Below are positions 28,848-36,632 of a stretch of DNA of 64,000 bases, one piece after another. The stretch is from assembly GCF_000021645.1 (NCBI RefSeq), contig NC_011661.1, positions 1,272,723 to 1,336,722 on the forward strand, read 5' to 3'. Numbering within the stretch: position 1 is the first letter of the stretch; each line of letters begins with the position of its first letter. The stretch is from Dictyoglomus turgidum DSM 6724. Its GTDB lineage: Bacteria > Dictyoglomota > Dictyoglomia > Dictyoglomales > Dictyoglomaceae. The translations under genes were made by a program, and so were the position numbers. A model generated the notes under the pieces. It was not told where the DNA came from, did not search any database, and saw only the letters and a list, made by a program, of their open reading frames with translations.

Positions 28848-29531
28848 ATGAAAAACCAAGTTAAATCCTGGAAATCCCTCCTTGATAATTTTTTCTTTGT
28901 CTCCCAAGTGAATGGTAAAAGACCTAAAACCCTTCAGTGGTACAAAGAAACTTTAATTCCCTTCACTAAGTCTGTCCCCTTAGAAGAGCTTTCTGTTTAC
29001 TCTATCCAGAAATATATTTCATCCCTTAGAGAAAGGGGACTAAAGCCTGCCTCTATTGACACTCACATTAGAGCTATAAAATCTTTTCTTCACTTCCTAT
29101 ATGATGAAGGATATTTAGAAGAAAATATTTCAGCAAAAATTAAAAGATATAAACTTCCAAAAAGTTATCCTCATATTTTAAACGATGAACAAATACTTAA
29201 TTTACTCAAGGTTTGCGATAAAAAATCATGGGATAGTTTTAGAAATTATGTAATTGTTCTTACCTTTTTAGATACTGGGATAAGGCTATCTGAACTTTTA
29301 AACCTCACTGTAAATGATGTAAATTTACCCAAAAGGAGTATTTTCATTAGAAGTGGAAAGGGAGAAAAAGATAGAGAAGTTTACATGGGAAAGACTCTTG
29401 TAAGGGAGATGGCAAAGTGGTTAAAAATGAGAGGATATTTTCCATATGAAGAAAGAGTATTTATTACAAAACAAGGATATCCTCTAAATAAAAGAGGAGT
29501 AGAAAGGATATTTACAAAGATACCTAAATAA
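28848..29531 (+). pseudogene. Tyrosine recombinase (XerC/D-like integrase), 3' truncated
   Basis: 227 residues remain of a family that usually has about 290. The N-terminal SAM-like core-binding domain (residues 5-90) and the first part of the catalytic domain survive, with the first catalytic Arg in DTGIRLSEL and the beta-strand Lys in GKGEKDREVYM. The frame stops at VERIFTKIPK just where the HxLRH box and the nucleophilic Tyr should follow. The stop is at the border of the first lipoprotein cassette, which suggests that cassette insertion or rearrangement removed the 3' end. Confidence 0.85.
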
Positions 29532-29535
29532 AAAA

Positions 29536-29562
29536 GGGAGCAAGGATTCTCTCCCTGCTCCC
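29536..29562 (-). terminator. Cassette 1 terminator
   Basis: GGGAGCA pairs with TGCTCCC around an inner GGA/TCC pair, then TTTTTTATTT on the minus strand. It lies 14 bases after the lipoprotein stop. The same hairpin occurs at 31533, 33304 and 34859. Confidence 0.85.
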
Positions 29563-29576
29563 CAACCCGTCACTTA

Positions 29577-31052
29577 TCACTGAGTAGGATATGGTCCTGT
29601 ATTTCCTTCTGAATCTGTTTTTATTATGTAAAAATCAGCAGATCCTGCACCAAAAGAAGATGTCCCTCCTGCAACTATATATCCTCCATCACTTGTCTGC
29701 TGTATGGAATAAGCCCGATCATAACTGCTTCCTCCATAGGTTTTCTCCCAAACCTTATCCCCATTACTGTCAAGCTTTATTATGTAAAAATCCCCATTTC
29801 CTGCACCAAAAGACTCTGTATATCCTGCAACTATATATCCTCCATCACTTGTCTGCTGTATGGAATAAGCCTCATCATAACTGCTTCCTCCATAGGTTTT
29901 CTCCCAAACCTTATCCCCATTACTGTCAAGCTTTATTATGTAAAAATCAGAACGTCCTGCACCAAAAGAATTTGTATATCCTGCAACTATATATCCTCCA
30001 TCACTTGTCTGCTGTATGGAATAAGCCTCATCATAACTGCTTCCTCCATAGGTTTTCTCCCAAACCTTATCCCCATTACTGTCAAGCTTTATTATGTAAA
30101 AATCATCATATCCTGCACCAAAAGAATATGTCGTTCCTGCAACTATATATCCTCCATCAGTTGTCTGCTGTATGGAACGAGCCCATTCATCATTGCTTCC
30201 TCCATAGGTTTTCCCCCAAACCTTATTCCCATTACTGTCAAGCTTTATTATGTAAAAATCAGAACCTCCTGCACCAAAAGAAGATGTCTCTCCTGCAACT
30301 ATATATCCTCCATCACTTGTCTGCTGTATGGAATAAGCCCAATCCCAAGAGCTTCCTCCATAGGTTTTCCCCCAAACCTTATTCCCATTACTGTCAAGCT
30401 TTATTATGTAAAAATCAGCAGATCCTGCACCAAAAGAATATGTCCCTCCTGCAACTATATATCCTCCATCACTTGTCTGCTGTATGGAATAAGCCACATC
30501 ATTCTCGCTTCCTCCATAGGTTTTCTCCCAAACCTTATTCCCATTACTATCAAGCTTTATTATGTAAAAATCCATATTTCCTGCACCAAAAGACTCTGTC
30601 CATCCTGCAACTATATATCCTCCATCAGTTGTCTGCTGTATGGAAGAAGCCCAATCCAAATTGCTTCCTCCATAAGTTTTTTGCCAGACTTGCTGTTGAG
30701 CATTTTGCACATTTACAGTTATACTTGCACTTCCTACATTCCCTGCATTATCTATTGCTCTAACCTGTATTGTATGATTCCCATCTGCATATTGAGTAGT
30801 ATTCCAGCTATACTCATAAGGACTTGATGTATCTTCTCCCACTTTTGTTCCATCAATGTAAAATTCTACTTTTGAAACTCCTACGTTATCACTTGCGGTT
30901 GCCCGTATTATGACAGTTCCAGAAACAGTTTGACCATCTTGAGGATTTGTAATTGTTACTTGTGGTGGAGTTGTATCCTTTTTAGGTGAACATCCTGAAA
31001 TTAAAAGGGAAAAGATAAGGAAAACTGAAAGAAGAAGAAAAAATTTTCTCAT
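29577..31052 (-). CDS. Lipoprotein with Ig-like domain and seven propeller-type repeats (paralogue 1)
   Basis: 491 residues. A signal peptide ends in the lipobox LLISGCSPKK. Residues about 28-118 form a bacterial Ig-like domain (VSKVEFYIDGTKVGEDTSS). Seven repeats of about 52 residues follow, each with VWEKTYGGS, SIQQTSDGGYIVAG, SFGAG and DFYIIKLDSNG; the last ends IIKTDSEGNTGPYPTQ. Seven such units fit a closed seven-bladed beta-propeller on the outer surface. DNA repeats are 156 bp and nearly identical. Variation is confined to a few residues after GGS and around AGxTxSFGAGxx. Function unknown; ligand binding or adhesion is possible (inference). Confidence 0.85.
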   Translation of the reverse strand: MRKFFLLLSVFLIFSLLISGCSPKKDTTPPQVTITNPQDGQTVSGTVIIRATASDNVGVSKVEFYIDGTKVGEDTSSPYEYSWNTTQYADGNHTIQVRAIDNAGNVGSASITVNVQNAQQQVWQKTYGGSNLDWASSIQQTTDGGYIVAGWTESFGAGNMDFYIIKLDSNGNKVWEKTYGGSENDVAYSIQQTSDGGYIVAGGTYSFGAGSADFYIIKLDSNGNKVWGKTYGGSSWDWAYSIQQTSDGGYIVAGETSSFGAGGSDFYIIKLDSNGNKVWGKTYGGSNDEWARSIQQTTDGGYIVAGTTYSFGAGYDDFYIIKLDSNGDKVWEKTYGGSSYDEAYSIQQTSDGGYIVAGYTNSFGAGRSDFYIIKLDSNGDKVWEKTYGGSSYDEAYSIQQTSDGGYIVAGYTESFGAGNGDFYIIKLDSNGDKVWEKTYGGSSYDRAYSIQQTSDGGYIVAGGTSSFGAGSADFYIIKTDSEGNTGPYPTQ

Positions 31053-31096
31053 TCCTCTTTCACCTTCTTTCTTAACTAAATTAAGATGAGATAAGT

Positions 31097-31194
31097 AGGA
31101 TAAAAGATTTAAATTGTGGTTTATTTTAAGCTATATGCCCTAATTTTATCCTTTTTTCACTTTCTATTTTAAGTAGCTCTTTTAAAAAAGTCAA
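31097..31194 (-). promoter_or_regulatory. Cassette 1 promoter and leader stem
   Basis: Minus strand: TTGACT (31189-31194), 17 bases, TAAAAT (31166-31171). The leader of about 110 nt can form a 9-bp stem, AGGATAAAA (31144-31152) with TTTTATCCT (31097-31105). The same arrangement occurs in all four cassettes. A GAAGGTGAAAGAGG site precedes the ATG. Confidence 0.65.
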
Positions 31195-31204
31195 TTCTTC
31201 TATT

Positions 31205-31505
31205 CCCTGACCTGTAATCAGTATTTAAAAAAGGATGCCTCCTTGTGGTAGAATTTGAAGGCGATTTTATATGTTTATTTTACCAAATTTACCTCAATAA
31301 TCGTAGAAGATTTCCGCTAATATTTTTGTAAGAAGATAAAGATAAGCAAGAAAAGAAAGTTAGTCCTAATATTTGAGGGATGATAAAAGTGATTACAGGT
31401 CAGCCATTTTATCCCTTCTTTCCATACACAAAATTATTTTATACTACCGGATATGCTGTTGATCCTTTAAAATATGCAAGAAAATTAATAAGTCAAAAGA
31501 TTGGA
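31205..31505. repeat. Intercassette segment, duplicated at 32928-33231
   Basis: This stretch between lipoprotein cassettes 1 and 2 is almost base-for-base repeated between cassettes 2 and 3, starting TGACCTGTAATCAGTATT and continuing through the first 42 codons of a RelE-like gene. It holds no complete gene. The near identity points to a recent tandem duplication of cassette plus spacer (about 1.72 kb). Confidence 0.85.
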
Positions 31506-31508
31506 TAA
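31380..31508 (+). pseudogene. RelE/ParE-like toxin remnant, copy 1
   Basis: 42 codons (MIKVITGQPFYPFFPYTKLF...) that match the start of the fragment at 33104 but stop after ISQKIG at a TAA. From the GGATA at 31503 on, the sequence instead equals the left border of the cassettes, so the 3' half was lost at the junction. It could not make an active toxin. Confidence 0.6.
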
Positions 31509-31532
31509 AAAATATTACACAAAATAAAAAAG

Positions 31533-31559
31533 GGGAGCAAGGATTCTCTCCCTGCTCCC
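31533..31559 (-). terminator. Cassette 2 terminator
   Basis: Same hairpin as at 29536 (GGGAGCA/TGCTCCC arms) with a T-rich tract following on the minus strand, after the lipoprotein 2 stop. Confidence 0.85.
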
Positions 31560-31573
31560 CAACTTATCACTTA

Positions 31574-32776
31574 TCACTGAGTAGGATATGGTCCTGTATT
31601 TCCTTCTGAATCTGTTTTTATTATGTAAAAATCCCCTCCTGCACCAAAAGAATATGTCCCTCCTGCAACTATATATCCTCCATCAGTTGTCTGCTGTATG
31701 GAAGAAGCCTCATCATCATTGCTTCCTCCATAGGTTTTCTCCCAAACCTTATCCCCATTACTATCAAGCTTTATTATGTAAAAATCAGAATATCCTGCAC
31801 CAAAAGACTCTGTATATCCTGCAACTATATATCCTCCATCACTTGTCTGCTGTATGGAATAAGCCTCATCATAACTGCTTCCTCCATAGGTTTTCTCCCA
31901 AACCTTATCCCCATTACTGTCAAGCTTTATTATGTAAAAATCCCCATTTCCTGCACCAAAAGAATTTGTATATCCTGCAACTATATATCCTCCATCAGTT
32001 GTCTGCTGTATGGAAGAAGCCCGATCCCAAGAGCTTCCTCCATAGGTTTTCTCCCAAACCTTATCCCCATTACTATCAAGCTTTATTATGTAAAAATCAG
32101 CAGATCCTGCACCAAAAGAATATGTCCCTCCTGCAACTATATATCCTCCATCACTTGTCTGCTGTATGGAAGAAGCCCAATCATCATCGCTTCCTCCATA
32201 GGTTTTCTCCCAAACCTTATTCCCATTACTATCAAGCTTTATTATGTAAAAATCCCCTCCTGCACCAAAAGAAGATGTCCCTCCTGCAACTATATATCCT
32301 CCATCACTTGTCTGCTGTATGGAACGAGCCACATCATTCTCGCTTCCTCCATAGGTTTTCTCCCAAACCTTATCCCCATTACTATCAAGCTTTATTATGT
32401 AAAAATCAGCATATCCTGCACCAAAAGAATATGTCCCTCCTACAACTATATATCCTCCATCACTTGTCTGCTGTATGGAACGAGCCCAATCATCATTGCT
32501 TCCTCCATAGGTTTTCTCCCAAACCTTATTCCCATTACTATCAAGCTTTATTATGTAAAAATCCCTATTTCCTGCACCAAAAGACCATGTATATCCTGCA
32601 ACTATATATCCTCCATCACTTGTCTGCTGTATGGAATAAGCATAATCAGAACTGCTTCCTCCATAGGTTTTTTGCCAGACTTGCTGTGGTGGAGTTGTAT
32701 CCTTTTTAGGTGCACAGCCTGAAATTAAAAGGGAAAAGATAAGGAAAACTGAAAGAAGAAGAAAAAATTTTCTCAT
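31574..32776 (-). CDS. Lipoprotein with seven propeller-type repeats (paralogue 2)
   Basis: 400 residues: signal peptide with lipobox LLISGCAPKK, a short linker (DTTPPQQ) and directly seven repeats, without the Ig-like domain of paralogue 1. The signal peptide and final IIKTDSEGNTGPYPTQ are identical to those of the other copies. Blades 3 and 7 carry the shortened loop SFGAGGDFY. Several blades are interchangeable with blades in paralogue 1 (for example SSYDEAYSIQQTSDGGYI), as expected from gene conversion between copies. Confidence 0.85.
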   Translation of the reverse strand: MRKFFLLLSVFLIFSLLISGCAPKKDTTPPQQVWQKTYGGSSSDYAYSIQQTSDGGYIVAGYTWSFGAGNRDFYIIKLDSNGNKVWEKTYGGSNDDWARSIQQTSDGGYIVVGGTYSFGAGYADFYIIKLDSNGDKVWEKTYGGSENDVARSIQQTSDGGYIVAGGTSSFGAGGDFYIIKLDSNGNKVWEKTYGGSDDDWASSIQQTSDGGYIVAGGTYSFGAGSADFYIIKLDSNGDKVWEKTYGGSSWDRASSIQQTTDGGYIVAGYTNSFGAGNGDFYIIKLDSNGDKVWEKTYGGSSYDEAYSIQQTSDGGYIVAGYTESFGAGYSDFYIIKLDSNGDKVWEKTYGGSNDDEASSIQQTTDGGYIVAGGTYSFGAGGDFYIIKTDSEGNTGPYPTQ

Positions 32777-32820
32777 TCCTCTTTCACCTTCTTTCTTAAC
32801 TAAATTAAGATGAGATAAGT

Positions 32821-32918
32821 AGGATAAAAGCTTTAAATTGTGGTTTATTTTAAGCTATATGTCCTAATTTTATCCTTTTTTTACTTTCTATTTTAAGTAG
32901 TTCTTTTAAAAAAATCAA
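32821..32918 (-). promoter_or_regulatory. Cassette 2 promoter and leader stem
   Basis: Minus strand: TTGATT (32913-32918), 17 bases, TAAAAT (32890-32895). The leader stem pairs AGGATAAAA (32868-32876) with TTTTATCCT (32821-32829). The -35 is one base weaker than in cassettes 1 and 4. Confidence 0.6.
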
Positions 32919-33103
32919 TTCTTCTATTCCCTGACCTGTAATCAGTATTTAAAAAAGGATGCCTCCTTGTGGTAGAATTTGAAGGCGATTTTATATGTTT
33001 ATTTTACCAAATTTACCTCAATAATCGTAGAAGATTTCCGCTAATATTTTTGTAAGAAGATAAAGATAAGCAAGAAAAGAAAGTTAGTCCTAATATTTGA
33101 GGG

Positions 33104-33295
33104 ATGATAAAAGTGATTACAGGTCAGCCATTTTATCCCTTCTTTCCATACACAAAATTATTTTATACTACCGGATATGCTGTTGATCCTTTAAAATATG
33201 CAAGAAAATTAATAAGTCAAAAGATTGGAACCTATAGATTTAGGATTGGAGATTATAGAGTTATCTTTGATAAGGATATTTACAAAGATACCTAA
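33104..33295 (+). pseudogene. RelE/ParE-like toxin remnant, copy 2
   Basis: 63 codons. The segment KLISQKIGTYRFRIGDYRVIFDKD is typical of the RelE toxin core. It is followed at once by IYKDT, whose DNA (33282 onward) is identical to the end of the integrase fragment at 29510-29531. The C-terminal strand and catalytic residues that should lie between are missing. No antitoxin gene is recognisable beside it. Confidence 0.65.
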
Positions 33296-33303
33296 ATAAA
33301 AAA

Positions 33304-33330
33304 GGGAGCAAGGATTCTCTCCCTGCTCCC
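33304..33330 (-). terminator. Cassette 3 terminator
   Basis: Same GGGAGCA/TGCTCCC hairpin as the other cassettes, followed by a T run on the minus strand. Confidence 0.85.
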
Positions 33331-33344
33331 CAACTTATCACTTA

Positions 33345-34550
33345 TCACTGAGTAGGATATGGTCCTGTATTTCCTTCTGAATCTGTTTTTATTATGTAAA
33401 AATCACCATATCCTGCACCAAAAGAATTTGTATATCCTGCAACTATATACCCTCCATCTTTTGTTTGCTGTATTGAATTAGCCCAATCATCATTGCTTCC
33501 TCCAAAAGTTTTCTCCCAAACCTTATTCCCATTACTATCAAGCTTTATTATGTAAACATCACCTGCACCAAAAGACCATGTCACTCCTGCAACAATATAT
33601 CCTCCATCGCTTGTCTGTTGTATGGAATAAGCCCTATCATCACTGCTTCCTCCAAAGGTTTTCTCCCACTTCATATTTCCATTACTACCAAGCTTTATTA
33701 TGTAAACATCACCATATCCTGCACCAAAAGAATTTGTATATCCTGCAACGATATATCCCCCATCACTTGTTTGCTGTATGGAACAAGCATAATCAGAACT
33801 GCTTCCTCCATAGGTTTTCTCCCAAACCTCGTCCCCCTTGCTATCAAGCTTTATTATGTAAAAATCAGCAGATCCTGCACCAAAAGACCATGTCACTCCT
33901 GCAACAATATATCCTCCATCACTTGTCTGCTGTATGGAAAGAGCATAATCATCACTGCTTCCTCCAAAAGTTTTCTCCCACTTCATATTTCCATTACTAT
34001 CAAGCTTTATTATGTAAACATCACCCTCTCCTTTACTAAAAGAATTTGTTCTTCCTGCGACAATATATCCCTCATCACTTGTTTGCTGTACGGAAAAAGC
34101 CTCATCCCAATCGCTTCCTCCAAAGGTTTTCTCCCACTTCATATTTCCATTACTATCAAGCTTTATTATGTAAACATCATAACTTCCTGCACCAAGAGAA
34201 GATGTTCTTCCTGCAACAATATATCCCCCATCAATTGTTTGCTGTATGGAAAAAGCCCAATCAGCATTACTTCCTCCAAAGGTTTTCTCCCACTTCATAT
34301 TTCCATTGCTATCAATCTTTATTATGTAAACATAGTAAGATCCTGTGGCAAGAGGAGATGTCCATCCTGCAACAATATATCCTCCATCATTCGTCTGCTG
34401 TATTGAAGAGGCCTCATCACCAGAATCGCTTCCTCCATAGGTTTTTTGCCAGACTTGCTGTGGTAGAGTTGTATCCTTTTTAGGTGCACATCCTGAAATT
34501 AAAAGGAAAAAGATAAGGAAAACTGAAAGAAGAAGAAAAAATTTTCTCAT
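33345..34550 (-). CDS. Lipoprotein with seven propeller-type repeats (paralogue 3, most diverged)
   Basis: 401 residues: lipobox LLISGCAPKK and seven repeats. Several blades use a variant unit with MKWEKTFGGS and DVYIIKLDSNGN instead of VWEKTYGGS and DFYIIKLDSNGDK. Blade 5 is of the other type, suggesting shuffling between unit families. Blade 1 has a longer loop (SDSGDEAS) and an atypical SPLATGSYYVY. It is presumably exported and anchored like its paralogues. Confidence 0.85.
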   Translation of the reverse strand: MRKFFLLLSVFLIFFLLISGCAPKKDTTLPQQVWQKTYGGSDSGDEASSIQQTNDGGYIVAGWTSPLATGSYYVYIIKIDSNGNMKWEKTFGGSNADWAFSIQQTIDGGYIVAGRTSSLGAGSYDVYIIKLDSNGNMKWEKTFGGSDWDEAFSVQQTSDEGYIVAGRTNSFSKGEGDVYIIKLDSNGNMKWEKTFGGSSDDYALSIQQTSDGGYIVAGVTWSFGAGSADFYIIKLDSKGDEVWEKTYGGSSSDYACSIQQTSDGGYIVAGYTNSFGAGYGDVYIIKLGSNGNMKWEKTFGGSSDDRAYSIQQTSDGGYIVAGVTWSFGAGDVYIIKLDSNGNKVWEKTFGGSNDDWANSIQQTKDGGYIVAGYTNSFGAGYGDFYIIKTDSEGNTGPYPTQ

Positions 34551-34591
34551 CCCCTTCTCACCCCTTTATTAAGTAAATTAGGAGAAAAAGC

Positions 34592-34688
34592 AGGATAAAA
34601 AGTGGATTAAACGATGCTTTATCTTTAACTCTAATTTTTTATCCTTATTTTTATTTTCTATTTTAAATCTTTCTTGAAAAATTTTCAA
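34592..34688 (-). promoter_or_regulatory. Cassette 3 promoter and leader stem
   Basis: Minus strand: TTGAAA (34683-34688), 17 bases, TAAAAT (34660-34665). The leader stem is 10 bp, AGGATAAAAA (34636-34645) with TTTTTATCCT (34592-34601), although the sequence between the arms differs from the other cassettes. This argues that the stem itself is kept. Confidence 0.6.
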
Positions 34689-34858
34689 TATTTTTTCAAT
34701 CTCCTTCCCCCTCATACACATCTAAAAATTTATAAAGCAAAAAAAATTTGCATGTAGGTCATTAAAAGGAAAAGGAGCACATTCAGGAATTAGAGTAATC
34801 TACGCTTATTATGAGGAAAATAGAGAAAGGATAAAAAAATATTATACAAAATAAAAAG
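34689..34858. other. Spacer between cassettes 3 and 4
   Basis: Apart from the toxin remnant at 34750-34854, I see no gene in this AT-rich stretch. It does not match the spacers after cassettes 1 and 2. Confidence 0.5.
34750..34854 (+). pseudogene. HigB/RelE-type toxin C-terminal remnant
   Basis: An open stretch without start codon reading RSLKGKGAHSGIRVIYAYYE and ending KKYYTK at a TAA. This resembles the C-terminal half of HigB-like toxins. Its last codons share the GGATAAAAAAATATTA border sequence with the left edge of cassette 2. Confidence 0.45.
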
Positions 34859-34885
34859 GGGAGCAAGGATTCTCTCCCTGCTCCC
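34859..34885 (-). terminator. Cassette 4 terminator
   Basis: Same hairpin as the other three cassettes, after the lipoprotein 4 stop, with a T-rich tail on the minus strand. Confidence 0.85.
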
Positions 34886-34899
34886 CAACTTATCACTTA

Positions 34900-36111
34900 T
34901 CACTGAGTAGGATATGGTCCTGTATTTCCTTCTGAATCTGTTTTTATTATGTAAAAATCCCTATTTCCTGCACCAAAAGACCTTGTCCATCCTGCAACTA
35001 TATATCCTCCATCAGTTGTCTGCTGTATGGAACGAGCCCAATCATCATTGCTTCCTCCATAGGTTTTCTCCCAAACCTTATCCCCATTACTATCAAGCTT
35101 TATTATGTAAAAATTAGAACCTCCTGCACCAAAAGAATCTGTCAATCCTGCAACTATATATCCTCCATCAGTTGTCTGCTGTATGGAATAAGCCTCATCA
35201 TAACTGCTTCCTCCATAGGTTTTCTCCCAAACCTTATCCCCATTACTATCAAGCTTTATTATGTAAAAATCATCATATCCTGCACCAAAAGAATCTGTCA
35301 ATCCTGCAACTATATATCCTCCATCAGTTGTCTGCTGTATGGAAAAAGCCACATCATTCTTGCTTCCTCCATAGGTTTTCTCCCAAACCTTATCCCCATT
35401 ACTGTCAAGCTTTATTATGTAAAAATCAGCAGATCCTGCACCAAAAGAATATGTCAATCCTGCAACTATATATCCTCCATCAGTTGTCTGCTGTATGGAA
35501 GAAGCCCAATCATCCCAATTGCTTCCTCCATAGGTTTTCTCCCAAACCTTATTCCCATTACTGTCAAGCTTTATTATGTAAAAATCCCCTCCTGCACCAA
35601 AAGACCATGTATATCCTGCAACTATATATCCTCCATCAGTTGTCTGCTGTATGGAATAAGCCCCATTATCCCAATCGCTTCTTCCATAGGTTTTCTCCCA
35701 AACCTTATTCCCATTACTGTCAAGCTTTATTATGTAAAAATCATAATATCCTGCACCAAAAGAATATGTCCCTCCTGCAACTATATATCCTCCATCACTT
35801 GTCTGCTGTATGGAAGAAGCCCGATCATAATACTCTCCTCCATAGGTTTTCTCCCAAACCTTATTCCCATTACTATCAAGCTTTATTATGTAAACATCCC
35901 TATTTCCTGCACCAAAAGACTCTGTCCATCCTGCAACTATATATCCTCCATCAGTTGTCTGCTGTATGGAAAAAGCCTCATCATCATTGCTTCCTCCATA
36001 AGTTTTTTGCCAGACTTGCTGTGGTGGAGTTGTATCCTTTTTAGGTGCACATCCTGAAATTAAAAGGGAAAAGATAAGGAAAACTGAAAGAAGAAGAAAT
36101 ATTTTTTTCAT
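34900..36111 (-). CDS. Lipoprotein with seven propeller-type repeats (paralogue 4)
   Basis: 403 residues: signal peptide beginning MKKIFLLLSVFLIF, lipobox LLISGCAPKK and seven repeats. Blade 2 opens VWEKTYGGEYYDRAS and blade 3 VWEKTYGRSDWDNGA, the only departures from GGS in this copy. Loop variants include AGLTDSFGAG and AGWTRSFGAG. The C-terminus IIKTDSEGNTGPYPTQ is shared with all copies. Confidence 0.85.
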   Translation of the reverse strand: MKKIFLLLSVFLIFSLLISGCAPKKDTTPPQQVWQKTYGGSNDDEAFSIQQTTDGGYIVAGWTESFGAGNRDVYIIKLDSNGNKVWEKTYGGEYYDRASSIQQTSDGGYIVAGGTYSFGAGYYDFYIIKLDSNGNKVWEKTYGRSDWDNGAYSIQQTTDGGYIVAGYTWSFGAGGDFYIIKLDSNGNKVWEKTYGGSNWDDWASSIQQTTDGGYIVAGLTYSFGAGSADFYIIKLDSNGDKVWEKTYGGSKNDVAFSIQQTTDGGYIVAGLTDSFGAGYDDFYIIKLDSNGDKVWEKTYGGSSYDEAYSIQQTTDGGYIVAGLTDSFGAGGSNFYIIKLDSNGDKVWEKTYGGSNDDWARSIQQTTDGGYIVAGWTRSFGAGNRDFYIIKTDSEGNTGPYPTQ

Positions 36112-36155
36112 TCCTCTTTCACCTTCTTTCTTAACTAAATTAAGATGAGATAAGT

Positions 36156-36253
36156 AGGATAAAAGATTTAAATTGTGGTTTATTTTAAGCTATATACCCT
36201 AATTTTATCCTTTTTTTACTTTCTATTTTAAGTAGCTCTTTTAAAAAAGTCAA
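36156..36253 (-). promoter_or_regulatory. Cassette 4 promoter and leader stem
   Basis: Minus strand: TTGACT (36248-36253), 17 bases, TAAAAT (36225-36230). The leader stem pairs AGGATAAAA (36203-36211) with TTTTATCCT (36156-36164). The -35 begins only five bases after the stop of the 36259 gene. Confidence 0.65.
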
Positions 36254-36258
36254 TTCTT

Positions 36259-36471
36259 CTATTCCTTTTCCTCTCTATACCTTTCCAAAAATATCATTAA
36301 AATTATCCTTTTTTCCTTCTCAAAATATTTTTTCAGCCTGTAGATTAAAAAGTCCTCGTCATATCCACAAGAAATAAATCTCTCAACTGCGGTATCCATT
36401 ACCTTTTTAAATTCTTCATATTCCCTTTCAAGATCCAAAAGCTCAATTAAATCTTTTATCTTTACTTCCAT
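36259..36471 (-). CDS. Small hypothetical protein
   Basis: 70 residues, highly charged and helical (IELLDLEREYEEFKKVMDTA). GGAG lies eight bases before the ATG. Not recognised. It ends where homology to the lipoprotein cassettes begins, and its start overlaps the nuclease-like relic upstream. Probably part of a small phage-derived operon facing away from the XRE regulator. Confidence 0.5.
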   Translation of the reverse strand: MEVKIKDLIELLDLEREYEEFKKVMDTAVERFISCGYDEDFLIYRLKKYFEKEKRIILMIFLERYREEKE

Positions 36472-36632
36472 TTTATTAGCTCCAAAAATTTTTCCATGTT
36501 CATCACAACCAAAAATTCTTTTCTATCTGCCCTTAAAAATAAAAAGTCTTTTCCAAAGAGTCACTTGTAAATCTCTTTGAAGCCTTCTTTCCTTGCCTTT
36601 ACCTCTCCTATATATTCTTTTCCATTAATGCT
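36462..36632 (-). pseudogene. Nuclease-like phage gene relic with in-frame UGA
   Basis: Reads INGKEYIGEVKARKEGFKEIYK, a UGA stop, then LFGKDFLFLRADRKEFLVVM and MEKFLELI. The GEVKARKxGF...ADRK pattern resembles small PD-(D/E)XK-like proteins of phages, where a Trp often stands at the place of the UGA here. It has no start codon and one stop, so it is taken as decayed. The resemblance is from memory, not a search. Confidence 0.4.

Noticed and set aside
29591-36044. Long plus-strand open frames opposite the four lipoproteins (LHQKNMSLLQLYILH-type repeats)
   Set aside because: They are antisense shadows of the 156-bp repeats, lack ribosome sites and have implausible composition; the minus-strand proteins have signal peptides and regular blades.
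29577-36111. Regular direct repeats suggestive of a CRISPR array
   Set aside because: The period is 156 bp, the repeats are in-frame coding units with protein-level constraint, and there are no unique spacers or cas genes.
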